From Haliea sp041583655 (GTDB lineage: Bacteria > Pseudomonadota > Gammaproteobacteria > Pseudomonadales > Halieaceae): DNA of 18,620 nucleotides. Positions within the stretch are counted from its first letter, which is position 1. Each line of letters begins with the position of its first letter. The position numbers and the translations under genes are program-made. Shown one piece after another: positions 1 to 6,413 of this stretch. The notes under the pieces are model-generated. The model ran no database searches, had not been told where the DNA came from, and saw only the letters and a program-made list of their open reading frames with translations. The stretch spans positions 1 to 18,620 of the forward strand of contig JBFHFJ010000034.1 of the NCBI GenBank assembly GCA_041583655.1, in the 5' to 3' direction.

Positions 1-1208
1 GCGGCTGCCACCCAGGCGCACTCGAGGCCGGCGACGCCCGCGCCCACCACGACAATGCGCTGCCGCTTCCGCGTTTTCTCCGGGCGCCAGAGCACTTCGT
101 TGTCCGAGGCGAGCACGGGATTGTTGTCGCAGGCAACATGTGCCCCTTCCACAGTGGCTTTCCAGCAGGAATTGCAGGAGACGCAATAGCGGATTTCACT
201 TTCCCGGCCGGATTCGGCCTTCAATCCCCAGGCCGCGTCCACAATCAGCGGTCGACCCAGGAAAACCAGATCCGCTGTGCCATCGTTCAGGGCTGACTCA
301 GCCTCGACAGGATCGGTGATGTACCCCAGTGCCCCGGTAGGGACTTCTGGCGCGGCGCCCCGCAGTTCCCTGATCTTTGCCAGGTAGGGGGCCCGCGGAC
401 CCTCGGCGCCCGGCAGATGGGTCCACAGTGAGTTGGCGTGGGCTCCCCAGGCAAAGGTCCAGTAATCCAGGTCAGTCTGCGCGGCGATGTTGCGCGCAAT
501 TGCCCCAGCTTCCTCCAGGTCGATTCCACCCTGGACAAAATCCTCTCCCGGCAACTTGATGCCGATGAGGAAGGGCTTGCTGCATGCGCTGCGAATACTG
601 TTGATGAGCTCGACCACAAACCTGACGCGCCCGGCGAGGGAACCGCCATACCGGTCTTCGCGATGGTTCGCCTGCGGGGAAAGAAACTGGTGAAACAGAT
701 GCCCGTGTCCGGCGGAAAGCTCCACGCCGGAAAAGCCGGCCAGTTGTAAGCGCCTGCAGGAGGTTGCCCAGGCTTGGATCAGCGCCTCGACTTTGTCGGT
801 AGCGAGCTGGTGCGGCACCGTCCAGCTCAGCTCGTCGGGTAGCGCTGACACCCCGATCGCAGAGTCGTTGCGTCCAACCTCATGACGACCTCGGCCGGGA
901 TCCTGCACCTGCGCTATCAGTCGCGAGTCGTGCTTCTCGACGGCCTCTGCAAGCAACATCAACTCGGGTAAATGGCGGTCATCAAACGCATGCACACGGT
1001 TGCCGGGCGGAGCGTGTGAGAGCATCGCCATGGGCTCCATCACAATCAGGGCGGCACCGCCCTCGGCCCTTGCGGAAAGGTAATTCAGCAGCGAGGGCGT
1101 TGTTTTTCCATCGCGGGCGAAATGCGTGAGTATCGCCGCGTGCGCAAGGCGATTGCGCAGCGGTACACCGCTGAGTACCCACGGGGAGAACAATCTCGGG
1201 TATTGCAT
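1..1208 (-). CDS. Old Yellow Enzyme-type NADH:flavin oxidoreductase with 4Fe-4S and NAD(P)/FAD domain (partial, C-terminus off the left edge)
   Basis: The frame is open without interruption from ATG at 1208 to the window edge (402 codons seen). An in-frame TGA lies upstream with no other start between; GGGGGAG sits about 10 nt before the ATG. It begins with an OYE TIM barrel (RLFSPW, PLRNRLAHAAI, then QFLSP and DRYGGS around residues 174-185). A 4Fe-4S motif follows at Cys342, Cys345, Cys348 and Cys360, matching the spacing of trimethylamine dehydrogenase and 2,4-dienoyl-CoA reductase. Next is the start of a Rossmann fold (VVVGAGVAGLE, about 387-397). Such enzymes reduce activated C=C bonds or demethylate amines using FMN, Fe-S and FAD. 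The active-site segment reads S165-A-G-H168-G-H170, where YqjM-type enzymes have H-A-A-H-G-Y, so the usual catalytic Tyr is His. Family is firm, substrate unknown. Divergent from the HapK-like/SDR pair. Confidence 0.9.
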   Translation of the reverse strand, partial: MQYPRLFSPWVLSGVPLRNRLAHAAILTHFARDGKTTPSLLNYLSARAEGGAALIVMEPMAMLSHAPPGNRVHAFDDRHLPELMLLAEAVEKHDSRLIAQVQDPGRGRHEVGRNDSAIGVSALPDELSWTVPHQLATDKVEALIQAWATSCRRLQLAGFSGVELSAGHGHLFHQFLSPQANHREDRYGGSLAGRVRFVVELINSIRSACSKPFLIGIKLPGEDFVQGGIDLEEAGAIARNIAAQTDLDYWTFAWGAHANSLWTHLPGAEGPRAPYLAKIRELRGAAPEVPTGALGYITDPVEAESALNDGTADLVFLGRPLIVDAAWGLKAESGRESEIRYCVSCNSCWKATVEGAHVACDNNPVLASDNEVLWRPEKTRKRQRIVVVGAGVAGLECAWVAA

Positions 1209-1270
1209 CTGCCGGTAACTCCCCCTGCCATGGTCGCGCCGGCTGATTGTAGTTCAACCACCACCATAAG

Positions 1271-1287
1271 AACAAATATCTTTTATT
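1271..1287 (+). promoter_or_regulatory. Putative activator site shared with the methyltransferase promoter
   Basis: The AT-rich sequence AACAAATATCTTTTATT lies directly upstream of the predicted -35 box, spanning about -56 to -40. Its core AATATCTTTTA (1275-1285) recurs exactly, on the minus strand, at 5800-5810 upstream of the methyltransferase. The position suits a LysR-type activator, and one is encoded at 2521-3477. Binding is inferred from position and repetition only. Confidence 0.4.
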
Positions 1288-1291
1288 CTAG

Positions 1292-1320
1292 TTGATAAAT
1301 GAAAGCGTTATGTTTATACA
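1292..1320 (+). promoter_or_regulatory. Predicted sigma-70 promoter of the HapK-like/SDR operon
   Basis: TTGATA (1292-1297) and TATACA (1315-1320) are separated by exactly 17 bases, predicting a transcript start near 1327, 24 bases before the ATG at 1351. The stretch is AT-rich within a GC-rich window. The same 142-bp region must also hold the divergent promoter of the OYE-type gene, which I could not place. Confidence 0.5.
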
Positions 1321-1350
1321 GTCAGGGTACTGTCACTTCCGGAGTGTGCC

Positions 1351-1668
1351 ATGACGAAGATTATCGTGTTGTTCAATCTGCAAAGCGGAGTATCCCGCGC
1401 GGACTATGAGTCCTGGGCGAGGGGCACCGATCTGCCGCTGGTACGATCGTTGAGGTCGGTTGCCGGCTTCGATGTCCTCCGCACCCGAGGACTGCTGGGC
1501 AGTGATGCGCCTCCTCCCTACGCCTATGTAGAGGTTATTGACGTCTCGGATATGGACACATTCGGCCAAGAGTTGGGTTCTGCCAGCATGGAGGCGGTCG
1601 CCAGGGAGTTTCATACCTTCGCCGACAACCCTGTATTCATCCTGAGCGAGTCCATCGAGGAGGAGTAG
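1351..1668 (+). CDS. HapK-like (REDY-like, Dabb/EthD-type fold) small protein
   Basis: This 105-residue protein opens MTKIIVLFNLQSGVSRADYE, continues with WARGTDLPLVRSL, then PYAYVEVIDV, and ends with FADNPVFILSESIEEE. The pattern matches what I recall of REDY-like HapK proteins, small ferredoxin-like alpha+beta-barrel proteins named from prodigiosin clusters. Relatives act on, or hold, hydrophobic or aromatic intermediates; no reaction can be assigned here. GGAG at 1340-1343 is the ribosome site. The SDR gene starts 6 bases after its stop, so the two are almost certainly cotranscribed. It is probably an accessory enzyme in whatever pathway the adjacent SDR and OYE-type reductase serve. Family is a recollection, function open. 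Confidence 0.65.
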   Translation: MTKIIVLFNLQSGVSRADYESWARGTDLPLVRSLRSVAGFDVLRTRGLLGSDAPPPYAYVEVIDVSDMDTFGQELGSASMEAVAREFHTFADNPVFILSESIEEE

Positions 1669-1674
1669 AACAGC

Positions 1675-2499
1675 ATGGCGACCGAGAATGCGAAAGTTGT
1701 CATTTGCACCGGCTCTGGCAGGCCCCGCGGTCTTGGCGCAGGTATTCTGATGCACCTTGCGGAGCTCGGACACAAGGTAGTGGTATCGGATCTCGGCAAG
1801 CCTCCCGGGCAACCTGGCGCGCTGCCCACTGTCGATGACGACATGCGCGCAGTTGGCCGGCAGTTACAGGCGATCGGCGCCGAGTACGAATTGATCGCCT
1901 GCGATGTCCGGGATGCCGCACAGGTCAAGCGGCTGGTAGACCTGAGCGTGGAGCGTTTTGGGCGAGTGGATGCCCTGATAAACAATGCCGGGATCGGTTA
2001 CCTGATGCGACCCCTTGTGGAAGTGCCTGAAGACGAGTGGCGGCTGGTGCTGGACGTGAACCTCACCGGGGCCTTCCTCTGCTCCCAGGCCGCCGCACAA
2101 CACATGATGGCCTCCGGCGGAGGCCGCATCATCAATATCGCGAGCCAGGCCGCCAAGTCAGGCTTCCCGAACCTCGCTGCCTATGTGTCCTCCAAACACG
2201 GCATGGTCGGACTCACGCGCGCCTGTGCCAGTGAACTGGGGGAATTCGGCATTACCGTAAACGCTGTATGCCCAAACCATATCACTACCGAACTGGGCGA
2301 GAAGCAGAATGACTACTACGCCAGACTGCAGGGCCTGAGCGTTGAGGAGTATCTGGATGCGATGTTGCGACGGACGCCGATGCGCCGACACTGCCAGGCC
2401 CAGGACGTCGCCGCTGTGGTAGCGTTCCTGGTGAGTGATGCTGCCTCCTACATCACGGGTGAGGCCATCAATGTCAGTGGCGGCGAAGAGATGCACTAG
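1675..2499 (+). CDS. SDR family NAD(P)-dependent oxidoreductase
   Basis: A 274-residue classical-length short-chain dehydrogenase. Visible are NNAG (103-106), Asn129, Ser157, and the YxxxK pair Tyr170/Lys174, together the catalytic tetrad. Asp39 at the end of the second strand suggests NAD(H) preference. The glycine motif is unusual: T12-GSGRPR-G19-LG has two more residues between the TG and GxG parts than the usual TGxxxGxG. The C-terminus has the SDR ending with SYITGEAINVSGG. It lies 6 bases after the HapK-like gene and probably oxidises an alcohol or reduces a ketone in the same pathway. It converges on the LysR gene, the two stops lying inside one small inverted repeat. Family is certain, substrate unknown. 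Confidence 0.93.
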   Translation: MATENAKVVICTGSGRPRGLGAGILMHLAELGHKVVVSDLGKPPGQPGALPTVDDDMRAVGRQLQAIGAEYELIACDVRDAAQVKRLVDLSVERFGRVDALINNAGIGYLMRPLVEVPEDEWRLVLDVNLTGAFLCSQAAAQHMMASGGGRIINIASQAAKSGFPNLAAYVSSKHGMVGLTRACASELGEFGITVNAVCPNHITTELGEKQNDYYARLQGLSVEEYLDAMLRRTPMRRHCQAQDVAAVVAFLVSDAASYITGEAINVSGGEEMH

Positions 2500-2524
2500 C
2501 GGGCCCTTCAGAAAAGGACGCTAG
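2496..2524. terminator. Inverted repeat spanning both convergent stop codons (possible bidirectional terminator)
   Basis: CTAGCG (2496-2501) pairs with CGCTAG (2519-2524), and CCTT (2505-2508) with AAGG (2514-2517) around a CAGAA loop. The SDR stop (TAG, 2497-2499) and the LysR stop (complement of 2521-2523) both lie in the outer stem. There is no T-tract on either side, so intrinsic termination is uncertain. Confidence 0.4.
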
Positions 2525-3477
2525 GCCCTGTGCTCCAGAAGGGCCGCGCGACGAATCTCCTCCATCAGCACCTCCGCCGCTGGCGACAGTTTCCTGTCGG
2601 AAATACTGATGAGGCTGGCATGGCGCGTAACCGTGGGTTTGTCGATGTTGATCCTGCGCAACACCGGAAGATGGTTGATGTCCTGGCTGCGATCCGCCAT
2701 TGCAGGGGAGGTCATGAACAGAAAATCGCTGGACAGCATCAGGCGCATACCGACCATCGGGGCGTCGGATCGTATTACCCGCTCCGGCGCAGGCAGACCC
2801 GCCGAGAGGAATGCCTCCTTGATGACCTTCCAGTCGCTGGGCCGTCGCCTGGGAACCAGCCAGGTGTAGCCCTGAAGGTTTTCGAGCGTGGGCTTTTTGA
2901 TTTTTGTTACCGGGTGCTGGTCTCTGGCGACAATGATATCGTCCAGAGAGTAAAGCCTCTCCTCCACTGTGCCACGCGGTGCCGCCTCCTCCGTTGCCAG
3001 GGAGCCACAGACGAAGTCGACGCGGCCCTCCGCCAGATGGTTGAGCAAGACTTCCGAGTAATCCTCAATCAGGTTAAGTTCGACATCCGGGCGTCGGCGG
3101 TGAAAATCCCGGATAACGGAGGACAAAGCGCCAACATCGCATGTCTCCCCTATGCCAATGGACACCGTGCCTCCATGCGCGTCCCGAAGCGCGTGAATCT
3201 GGTGTACAGCCTGCTCCATACCGTGGATCTGGCTGCGTGCGTACAACAGGAAGGCCTCGCCGAATTCTGTGGCAGAGGTCTGGTTGCCGCGTGAACGATT
3301 CACCAGCGTGACGCCGATGATGGATTCAAGCTTGGCGAGGCTCATTCCCAGAGCCTGTTGCGTAATGCCCAGGGTCTTGGCGGCCTCAGCAAGGCCACCT
3401 CGCTCGACAACGGCCACAAACCGCTCAAGTTGCTTGTATTGAATGTCGGCGATAGAGAAATCGTATGGTTTGCTCAT
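2521..3477 (-). CDS. LysR-family transcriptional regulator
   Basis: A 318-residue protein with an N-terminal winged helix-turn-helix at about residues 14-72 (LERFVAVVERGGLAEAAKTL, then ITQQALGMSLAKLESIIGV and LVNRS). A substrate-binding domain of usual length follows (VSIGIGETCDVGALSSVI onward). LysR proteins bind small pathway metabolites and usually activate neighbouring genes. GCAGGA precedes the ATG. It is last in a minus-strand run behind the membrane protein gene (53-bp gap) and converges with the SDR. The best guess is that it controls this cluster; the repeated AATATCTTTTA motif is a candidate target. An 8-bp palindrome TGTTAACA (3494-3501) just upstream could be an autoregulatory site. 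Confidence 0.93.
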   Translation of the reverse strand: MSKPYDFSIADIQYKQLERFVAVVERGGLAEAAKTLGITQQALGMSLAKLESIIGVTLVNRSRGNQTSATEFGEAFLLYARSQIHGMEQAVHQIHALRDAHGGTVSIGIGETCDVGALSSVIRDFHRRRPDVELNLIEDYSEVLLNHLAEGRVDFVCGSLATEEAAPRGTVEERLYSLDDIIVARDQHPVTKIKKPTLENLQGYTWLVPRRRPSDWKVIKEAFLSAGLPAPERVIRSDAPMVGMRLMLSSDFLFMTSPAMADRSQDINHLPVLRRINIDKPTVTRHASLISISDRKLSPAAEVLMEEIRRAALLEHRA

Positions 3478-3530
3478 GTCCTGCTTCTTATTCTGTTAAC
3501 AAGTGGCGCTGTTGGAAACTGGCAAACGGT

Positions 3531-4181
3531 CTACAGCACCGGCTTCAGAAGACCTGCCACTCCGGCCAGCAGAGTTCCCGCGTAAATCGCAAGTACGCTA
3601 GCATACACCGGCCGTAACTCGGATGAGATGCGCTGGTTGAGGCCGGGGCTGGCGCCACTCGCCGCGAGCTGCATGAAACTTGCGGCCACCGGATGGAACC
3701 ACTTTTCCAGCAGCACCGCCGACACGCCGATGACGACATAGGCGTATCCCTTGAGCGCGAGCCAGAGAGGGAGCTCGTCGGCAAGCAGGAGCACTGTACA
3801 GCCGATGCCCATGCCGAGCACCACGCCCCCGTAAATCAGGCTCTGTGCCCGTATCGCGTAGCGGTAAGCCAGCGCCTCCTTCGCCTGAAAGACGACTATC
3901 CAGGTAACCGCAATCCAGGCCAGCGTAAACACAATGGTGACCACCGGGTCCAGGAGGGAGTAGCCTTGCTGCGCCGCCATCAGCATGCCGCTGCCCCATA
4001 CCAGCGGCACAGCCATGCGCGGCATGCGATCCAGGATCATCCCGACCTCCAGAACTGTCAGACGGGTCTCTACGCTGAGTTCCGACTTTTCCGCATAGCG
4101 GGAGGCCAGGAACACACCGACGTCGGTGCCCAGCCAGAACACCCAGCCCAGCACATGCACCAGAAGCAGCGAGGAATACAT
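3531..4181 (-). CDS. CopD-like multi-pass integral membrane protein, function unknown
   Basis: This 216-residue protein has about six hydrophobic helices: roughly residues 4-24, 57-75, 79-99, 113-133, 142-162 and 195-215. The first carries His9 in LLLVHVLGWVFWLGTDVG, resembling the His-containing first helix of CopD/DUF2269-type membrane proteins, where such histidines are thought to hold heme or metal. Its own family is not firmly recognised. The start has GGCGGAG upstream, overlapping the end of the preceding gene, which stops 5 bases before this ATG, so translation is probably coupled. It could be an electron-transfer, transport or sensing component for the methyltransferase-led operon. 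Confidence 0.7.
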   Translation of the reverse strand: MYSSLLLVHVLGWVFWLGTDVGVFLASRYAEKSELSVETRLTVLEVGMILDRMPRMAVPLVWGSGMLMAAQQGYSLLDPVVTIVFTLAWIAVTWIVVFQAKEALAYRYAIRAQSLIYGGVVLGMGIGCTVLLLADELPLWLALKGYAYVVIGVSAVLLEKWFHPVAASFMQLAASGASPGLNQRISSELRPVYASVLAIYAGTLLAGVAGLLKPVL

Positions 4182-4186
4182 CGGTT

Positions 4187-4507
4187 CTACTCCGCCTCAC
4201 CCGATTGGAAGCGATCCACTTCCTGCTGCCTGGCATCCAGGGACTGCAAGTTCTCACGGGTCGCGCGAAACGCGTCAGCAAGGAAATTCTGCAATGCCGC
4301 ATCCCGCTTTGCCCTGTCGTCCTCGTTAGAGGCAGCTTCCCGGATCTGCTCGGCGCTCAGCAGACCGTTTTTGACCAGGGCGTTCTCGAGATTTTCCAAC
4401 CGGCTTCTTGTGATCCACAGCTGGGACATGGTTTCAAGCAGGGCCGTCATCAGGACATCGGTTTCATTGCGCTCAAAGAACCCGGGCCTGTTGCCGCGGG
4501 TATCCAT
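4187..4507 (-). CDS. Conserved small helical protein, function unknown
   Basis: The chosen start gives 106 residues. An AAGGA sits 7 bases before the ATG at 4507, whereas the upstream in-frame ATGs at 4558 and 4555 have no ribosome site. The core LMTALLETMSQLWITRSRLE followed by NLENALVKNGLLSAEQI looks helical, with a short charged tail. I recall similar small proteins in oxidoreductase clusters of proteobacteria but know of no function. No signal peptide or membrane segment is visible. It sits between the methyltransferase (78-bp gap) and the membrane protein (5-bp gap), so it is probably made together with both. Confidence 0.7.
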   Translation of the reverse strand: MDTRGNRPGFFERNETDVLMTALLETMSQLWITRSRLENLENALVKNGLLSAEQIREAASNEDDRAKRDAALQNFLADAFRATRENLQSLDARQQEVDRFQSGEAE

Positions 4508-4585
4508 GGAAAATTCCTTATGCAAATCAACGGCATCCTGCTCATTTTTTTCCATCATTGGGTCAACACCCTCTACATCTGCTGG

Positions 4586-5773
4586 TCATTTCCATGCGCC
4601 AAAACCGAACCACCGAATCCCTTCAGCCAGCCGGCCGGTGTTGCTGTCGAAAGTCGCCTCGCCAGTCACCGACTCGGCGTACGCTTCGGGCTGCATGTAG
4701 GAGTACTGCGGAGTCGTGAACTCGATGAAGTTCGCTTCCTTGAAGCCGGCCTCCATGCGCAACTTGTTGAAGTCCTGGTCGCGAAAGGTCTTGTAGAATG
4801 GCTCATTGTTGTAATACGCGTCCCAGTCCAGGTAGAACGCATCGAAAGGGGACAGGCTGCTATTGGGGGGAAGCTCCATGTGCAGCATCAGGCCACCCGG
4901 TCGCAACACGCGAAATGCCTCACTCATCACCTTCCTGATGTCTTTGACGGACAACTCGTGAAGAAACATTGATGAGAAAACCACGTCAACGCTGTTGTCT
5001 GCAAAATCCAGCGCGGTCGCATTCATTTGCCTGAAGTTGACCTCGCGGCCCTGAGCGATGGCGCGCGCGTGGGCATACCTCAGGCAGGGAGCGGCGACAT
5101 CGATCCCGGTCACCGTCGCCTGGGGATACGCCAGCTTCCAGGCACAGGTGTTGTGGCCGATAGTGCAGCCGATATCGAGCACCTGCTCGGGGATGAAGTC
5201 TGGATAGCGATGGCGGATGTACTGCGACATGGATTGGCCAATGTCATCAAGGTTCTGCCCCATAAGGCCGAAGGAGAAAACATTCAGCCCGTGGTCGTAA
5301 ACAGCGCCGGCCATCCACGGGGCGTCGGGGTCCTCGCGGATGTAGGAGCCGGGAGCCAGGTGCACATCAAGCGCCGACACATTCCTCGGCATCGCCAGCC
5401 CGTCATCCAGCACGAGTTCTCCACCGGGTGTCGCGCCGCTCTCCAGCTTGCCGATCTCCCGGTTAATGGTCGCTCTGGCCTCCATAAGCGGCCGCAGGAC
5501 ACTGCGCCAGACCATTTCCTGCGCGTTGTAGCGGAGGCTGGAATAGCAACGGAATGTGGTGTCGCCCTTCATCACCTGATGTACTTCAGCGCCATCCTTG
5601 GGCGTGACGCCATCCTTCTGCAACCGCGGCTCAATGTGCTCGGTGTAGCGGGACTTCAATGCAGCGGCCATGTCGTTGAGCACAAAGGACCGGAGACCGG
5701 AGACGAAGTCCATTCTCGCCGCATCATCTGCGGACCCGGTGACATTGAGGCTGTGTTGTAGCGCTTGCGGCAT
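4586..5773 (-). CDS. Class I SAM-dependent methyltransferase with long N-terminal extension
   Basis: A 395-residue protein. The ATG at 5773 is preferred over that at 5797 because a strong AAGGAGGA (5781-5788) lies 7 bases before it and overlaps the longer version. The SAM-binding motif I is VLDIGCTIGHNT (from residue 198), followed by an acidic motif II (VTGIDVA) and a post-motif region DVVFSSMFLHELS with VLRPGG. About 190 residues precede the catalytic domain, more than in stand-alone class I enzymes. They contain no motif I recognise and may form a substrate-binding or helical domain. It leads the four-gene minus-strand run and presumably methylates an O, N or C atom of the pathway compound. 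Methyltransferase fold is firm, substrate unknown. Confidence 0.9.
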   Translation of the reverse strand: MPQALQHSLNVTGSADDAARMDFVSGLRSFVLNDMAAALKSRYTEHIEPRLQKDGVTPKDGAEVHQVMKGDTTFRCYSSLRYNAQEMVWRSVLRPLMEARATINREIGKLESGATPGGELVLDDGLAMPRNVSALDVHLAPGSYIREDPDAPWMAGAVYDHGLNVFSFGLMGQNLDDIGQSMSQYIRHRYPDFIPEQVLDIGCTIGHNTCAWKLAYPQATVTGIDVAAPCLRYAHARAIAQGREVNFRQMNATALDFADNSVDVVFSSMFLHELSVKDIRKVMSEAFRVLRPGGLMLHMELPPNSSLSPFDAFYLDWDAYYNNEPFYKTFRDQDFNKLRMEAGFKEANFIEFTTPQYSYMQPEAYAESVTGEATFDSNTGRLAEGIRWFGFGAWK

Positions 5774-5780
5774 AGCGGGC

Positions 5781-5788
5781 TCCTCCTT
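5781..5788 (-). promoter_or_regulatory. Strong ribosome binding site that fixes the methyltransferase start
   Basis: The minus strand reads AAGGAGGA, near-complete anti-Shine-Dalgarno complementarity, 7 bases before the ATG at 5773. The upstream ATG at 5797 would place this site inside the coding region, so the downstream start is preferred. Confidence 0.8.
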
Positions 5789-5797
5789 GACAGGCAT

Positions 5798-5840
5798 ATT
5801 AAAAGATATTGTTTGGAATAATCAATTAAATACTAGTATT
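5798..5840 (-). promoter_or_regulatory. AT-rich promoter/operator region of the methyltransferase operon
   Basis: This AT-rich island lies between the DUF4124 stop and the methyltransferase. On the minus strand it holds AATATCTTTTA (5810-5800), identical to a motif upstream of the HapK-like gene, and a perfect 12-bp palindrome AATACTAGTATT (5829-5840). TTGATT (5825-5820) with TAATAT (5801-5796) is a possible -35/-10 pair at 18-bp spacing, but it would start transcription almost at the ribosome site, so exact boxes are uncertain. Role as promoter/operator is inferred. Confidence 0.45.
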
Positions 5841-5854
5841 GCTTTTATATTGAT

Positions 5855-6346
5855 TCAGCGGTCGGAGACGATGGGGCGCATTAACTGGCTGTTGGGCCCC
5901 GGGATAATACCCGGTAGCTGGCGGGGTGGACGCAGCTCGGGGCGGTACGGCGGGCGCGGCGGATATCCAGGCCGCCAGCCCGGCACGGGCACGGGCAAAT
6001 ACACCGGCTGATAGCGCGTTACTGCCGGCTCCGGCTGCCGGACGGGCTGGGCGGCCACACGGGCCCGCAGTCGCGCCAGCTCGCGCTCCAGCTCCCGCTC
6101 CCGCCGGTCCGCCGCCATACGCTCGGTGGTCTGCCGCATGGCTTCCAGATGCTGCAGGGACTCCGCCGCCGGTGCTGCCCGGGGTGGATGGACAGCAATC
6201 ACCTCAGCCGCGGCCGGATCAGCGGGTGGCGTATCGGAGAAGCCCACCACTCCCTGCTCATTGACGGTCCGGTAAACCGTCGTTGACCCCGCCACTGCAT
6301 AAGGGGCAGTAGCGAGGCAAACACAGAGCAGTAACCGGAACATCAT
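5855..6346 (-). CDS. DUF4124 domain-containing secreted proline-rich protein
   Basis: Starting at the ATG pair 6346/6343 gives about 163 residues. A signal peptide is clear (MMFRLLLCVCLATAPYAVAG, cleavage likely after AVA). The mature protein opens with the DUF4124 signature VYRTVNEQGVVGFSDTPP. A charged helical, probably coiled-coil, stretch follows (LEAMRQTTERMAADRRERE), then a Pro/Arg/Tyr-rich tail (VPVPGWRPGYPPRPPYRPE). DUF4124 proteins are periplasmic or cell-envelope proteins of unknown function in beta/gammaproteobacteria. The frame remains open upstream to 6667, but that part is low-complexity, lacks family similarity and overlaps the next gene, so I reject it. No clear ribosome site is visible. 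It lies 82 bp upstream of the methyltransferase but is probably unrelated to it. Confidence 0.8.
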   Translation of the reverse strand: MMFRLLLCVCLATAPYAVAGSTTVYRTVNEQGVVGFSDTPPADPAAAEVIAVHPPRAAPAAESLQHLEAMRQTTERMAADRRERELERELARLRARVAAQPVRQPEPAVTRYQPVYLPVPVPGWRPGYPPRPPYRPELRPPRQLPGIIPGPNSQLMRPIVSDR

Positions 6347-6413
6347 ACCGGGTTTGAACCGCAGACTTCCCCATGGTTCCCCGTTGCCGCCGGCAGCGGG
6401 CGCGAGATACCGG

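Noticed and set aside
1..1208. The left-end oxidoreductase at first looked like a broken gene because only short open frames lie fully inside this stretch.
   Set aside because: Translating the minus strand from ATG 1208 codon by codon gave no stop or frameshift to the edge; the gene is simply cut by the window.
3693..4700. A 335-codon plus-strand frame across the CopD-like and small-protein genes, and similar long antisense frames at 10483-11502 and 15762-16829.
   Set aside because: No domain signature, low-complexity composition, and opposite to better-supported genes with ribosome sites and operon spacing.
5774..5797. A start for the methyltransferase 8 codons upstream.
   Set aside because: The strong AAGGAGGA site lies within those codons and is correctly spaced for the ATG at 5773.
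6345..6361. A tRNA T-arm-like sequence (GGTTCAAACCCGGT on the minus strand).
   Set aside because: The flanking bases do not form a five-pair T stem, and no acceptor, D or anticodon arms are present.
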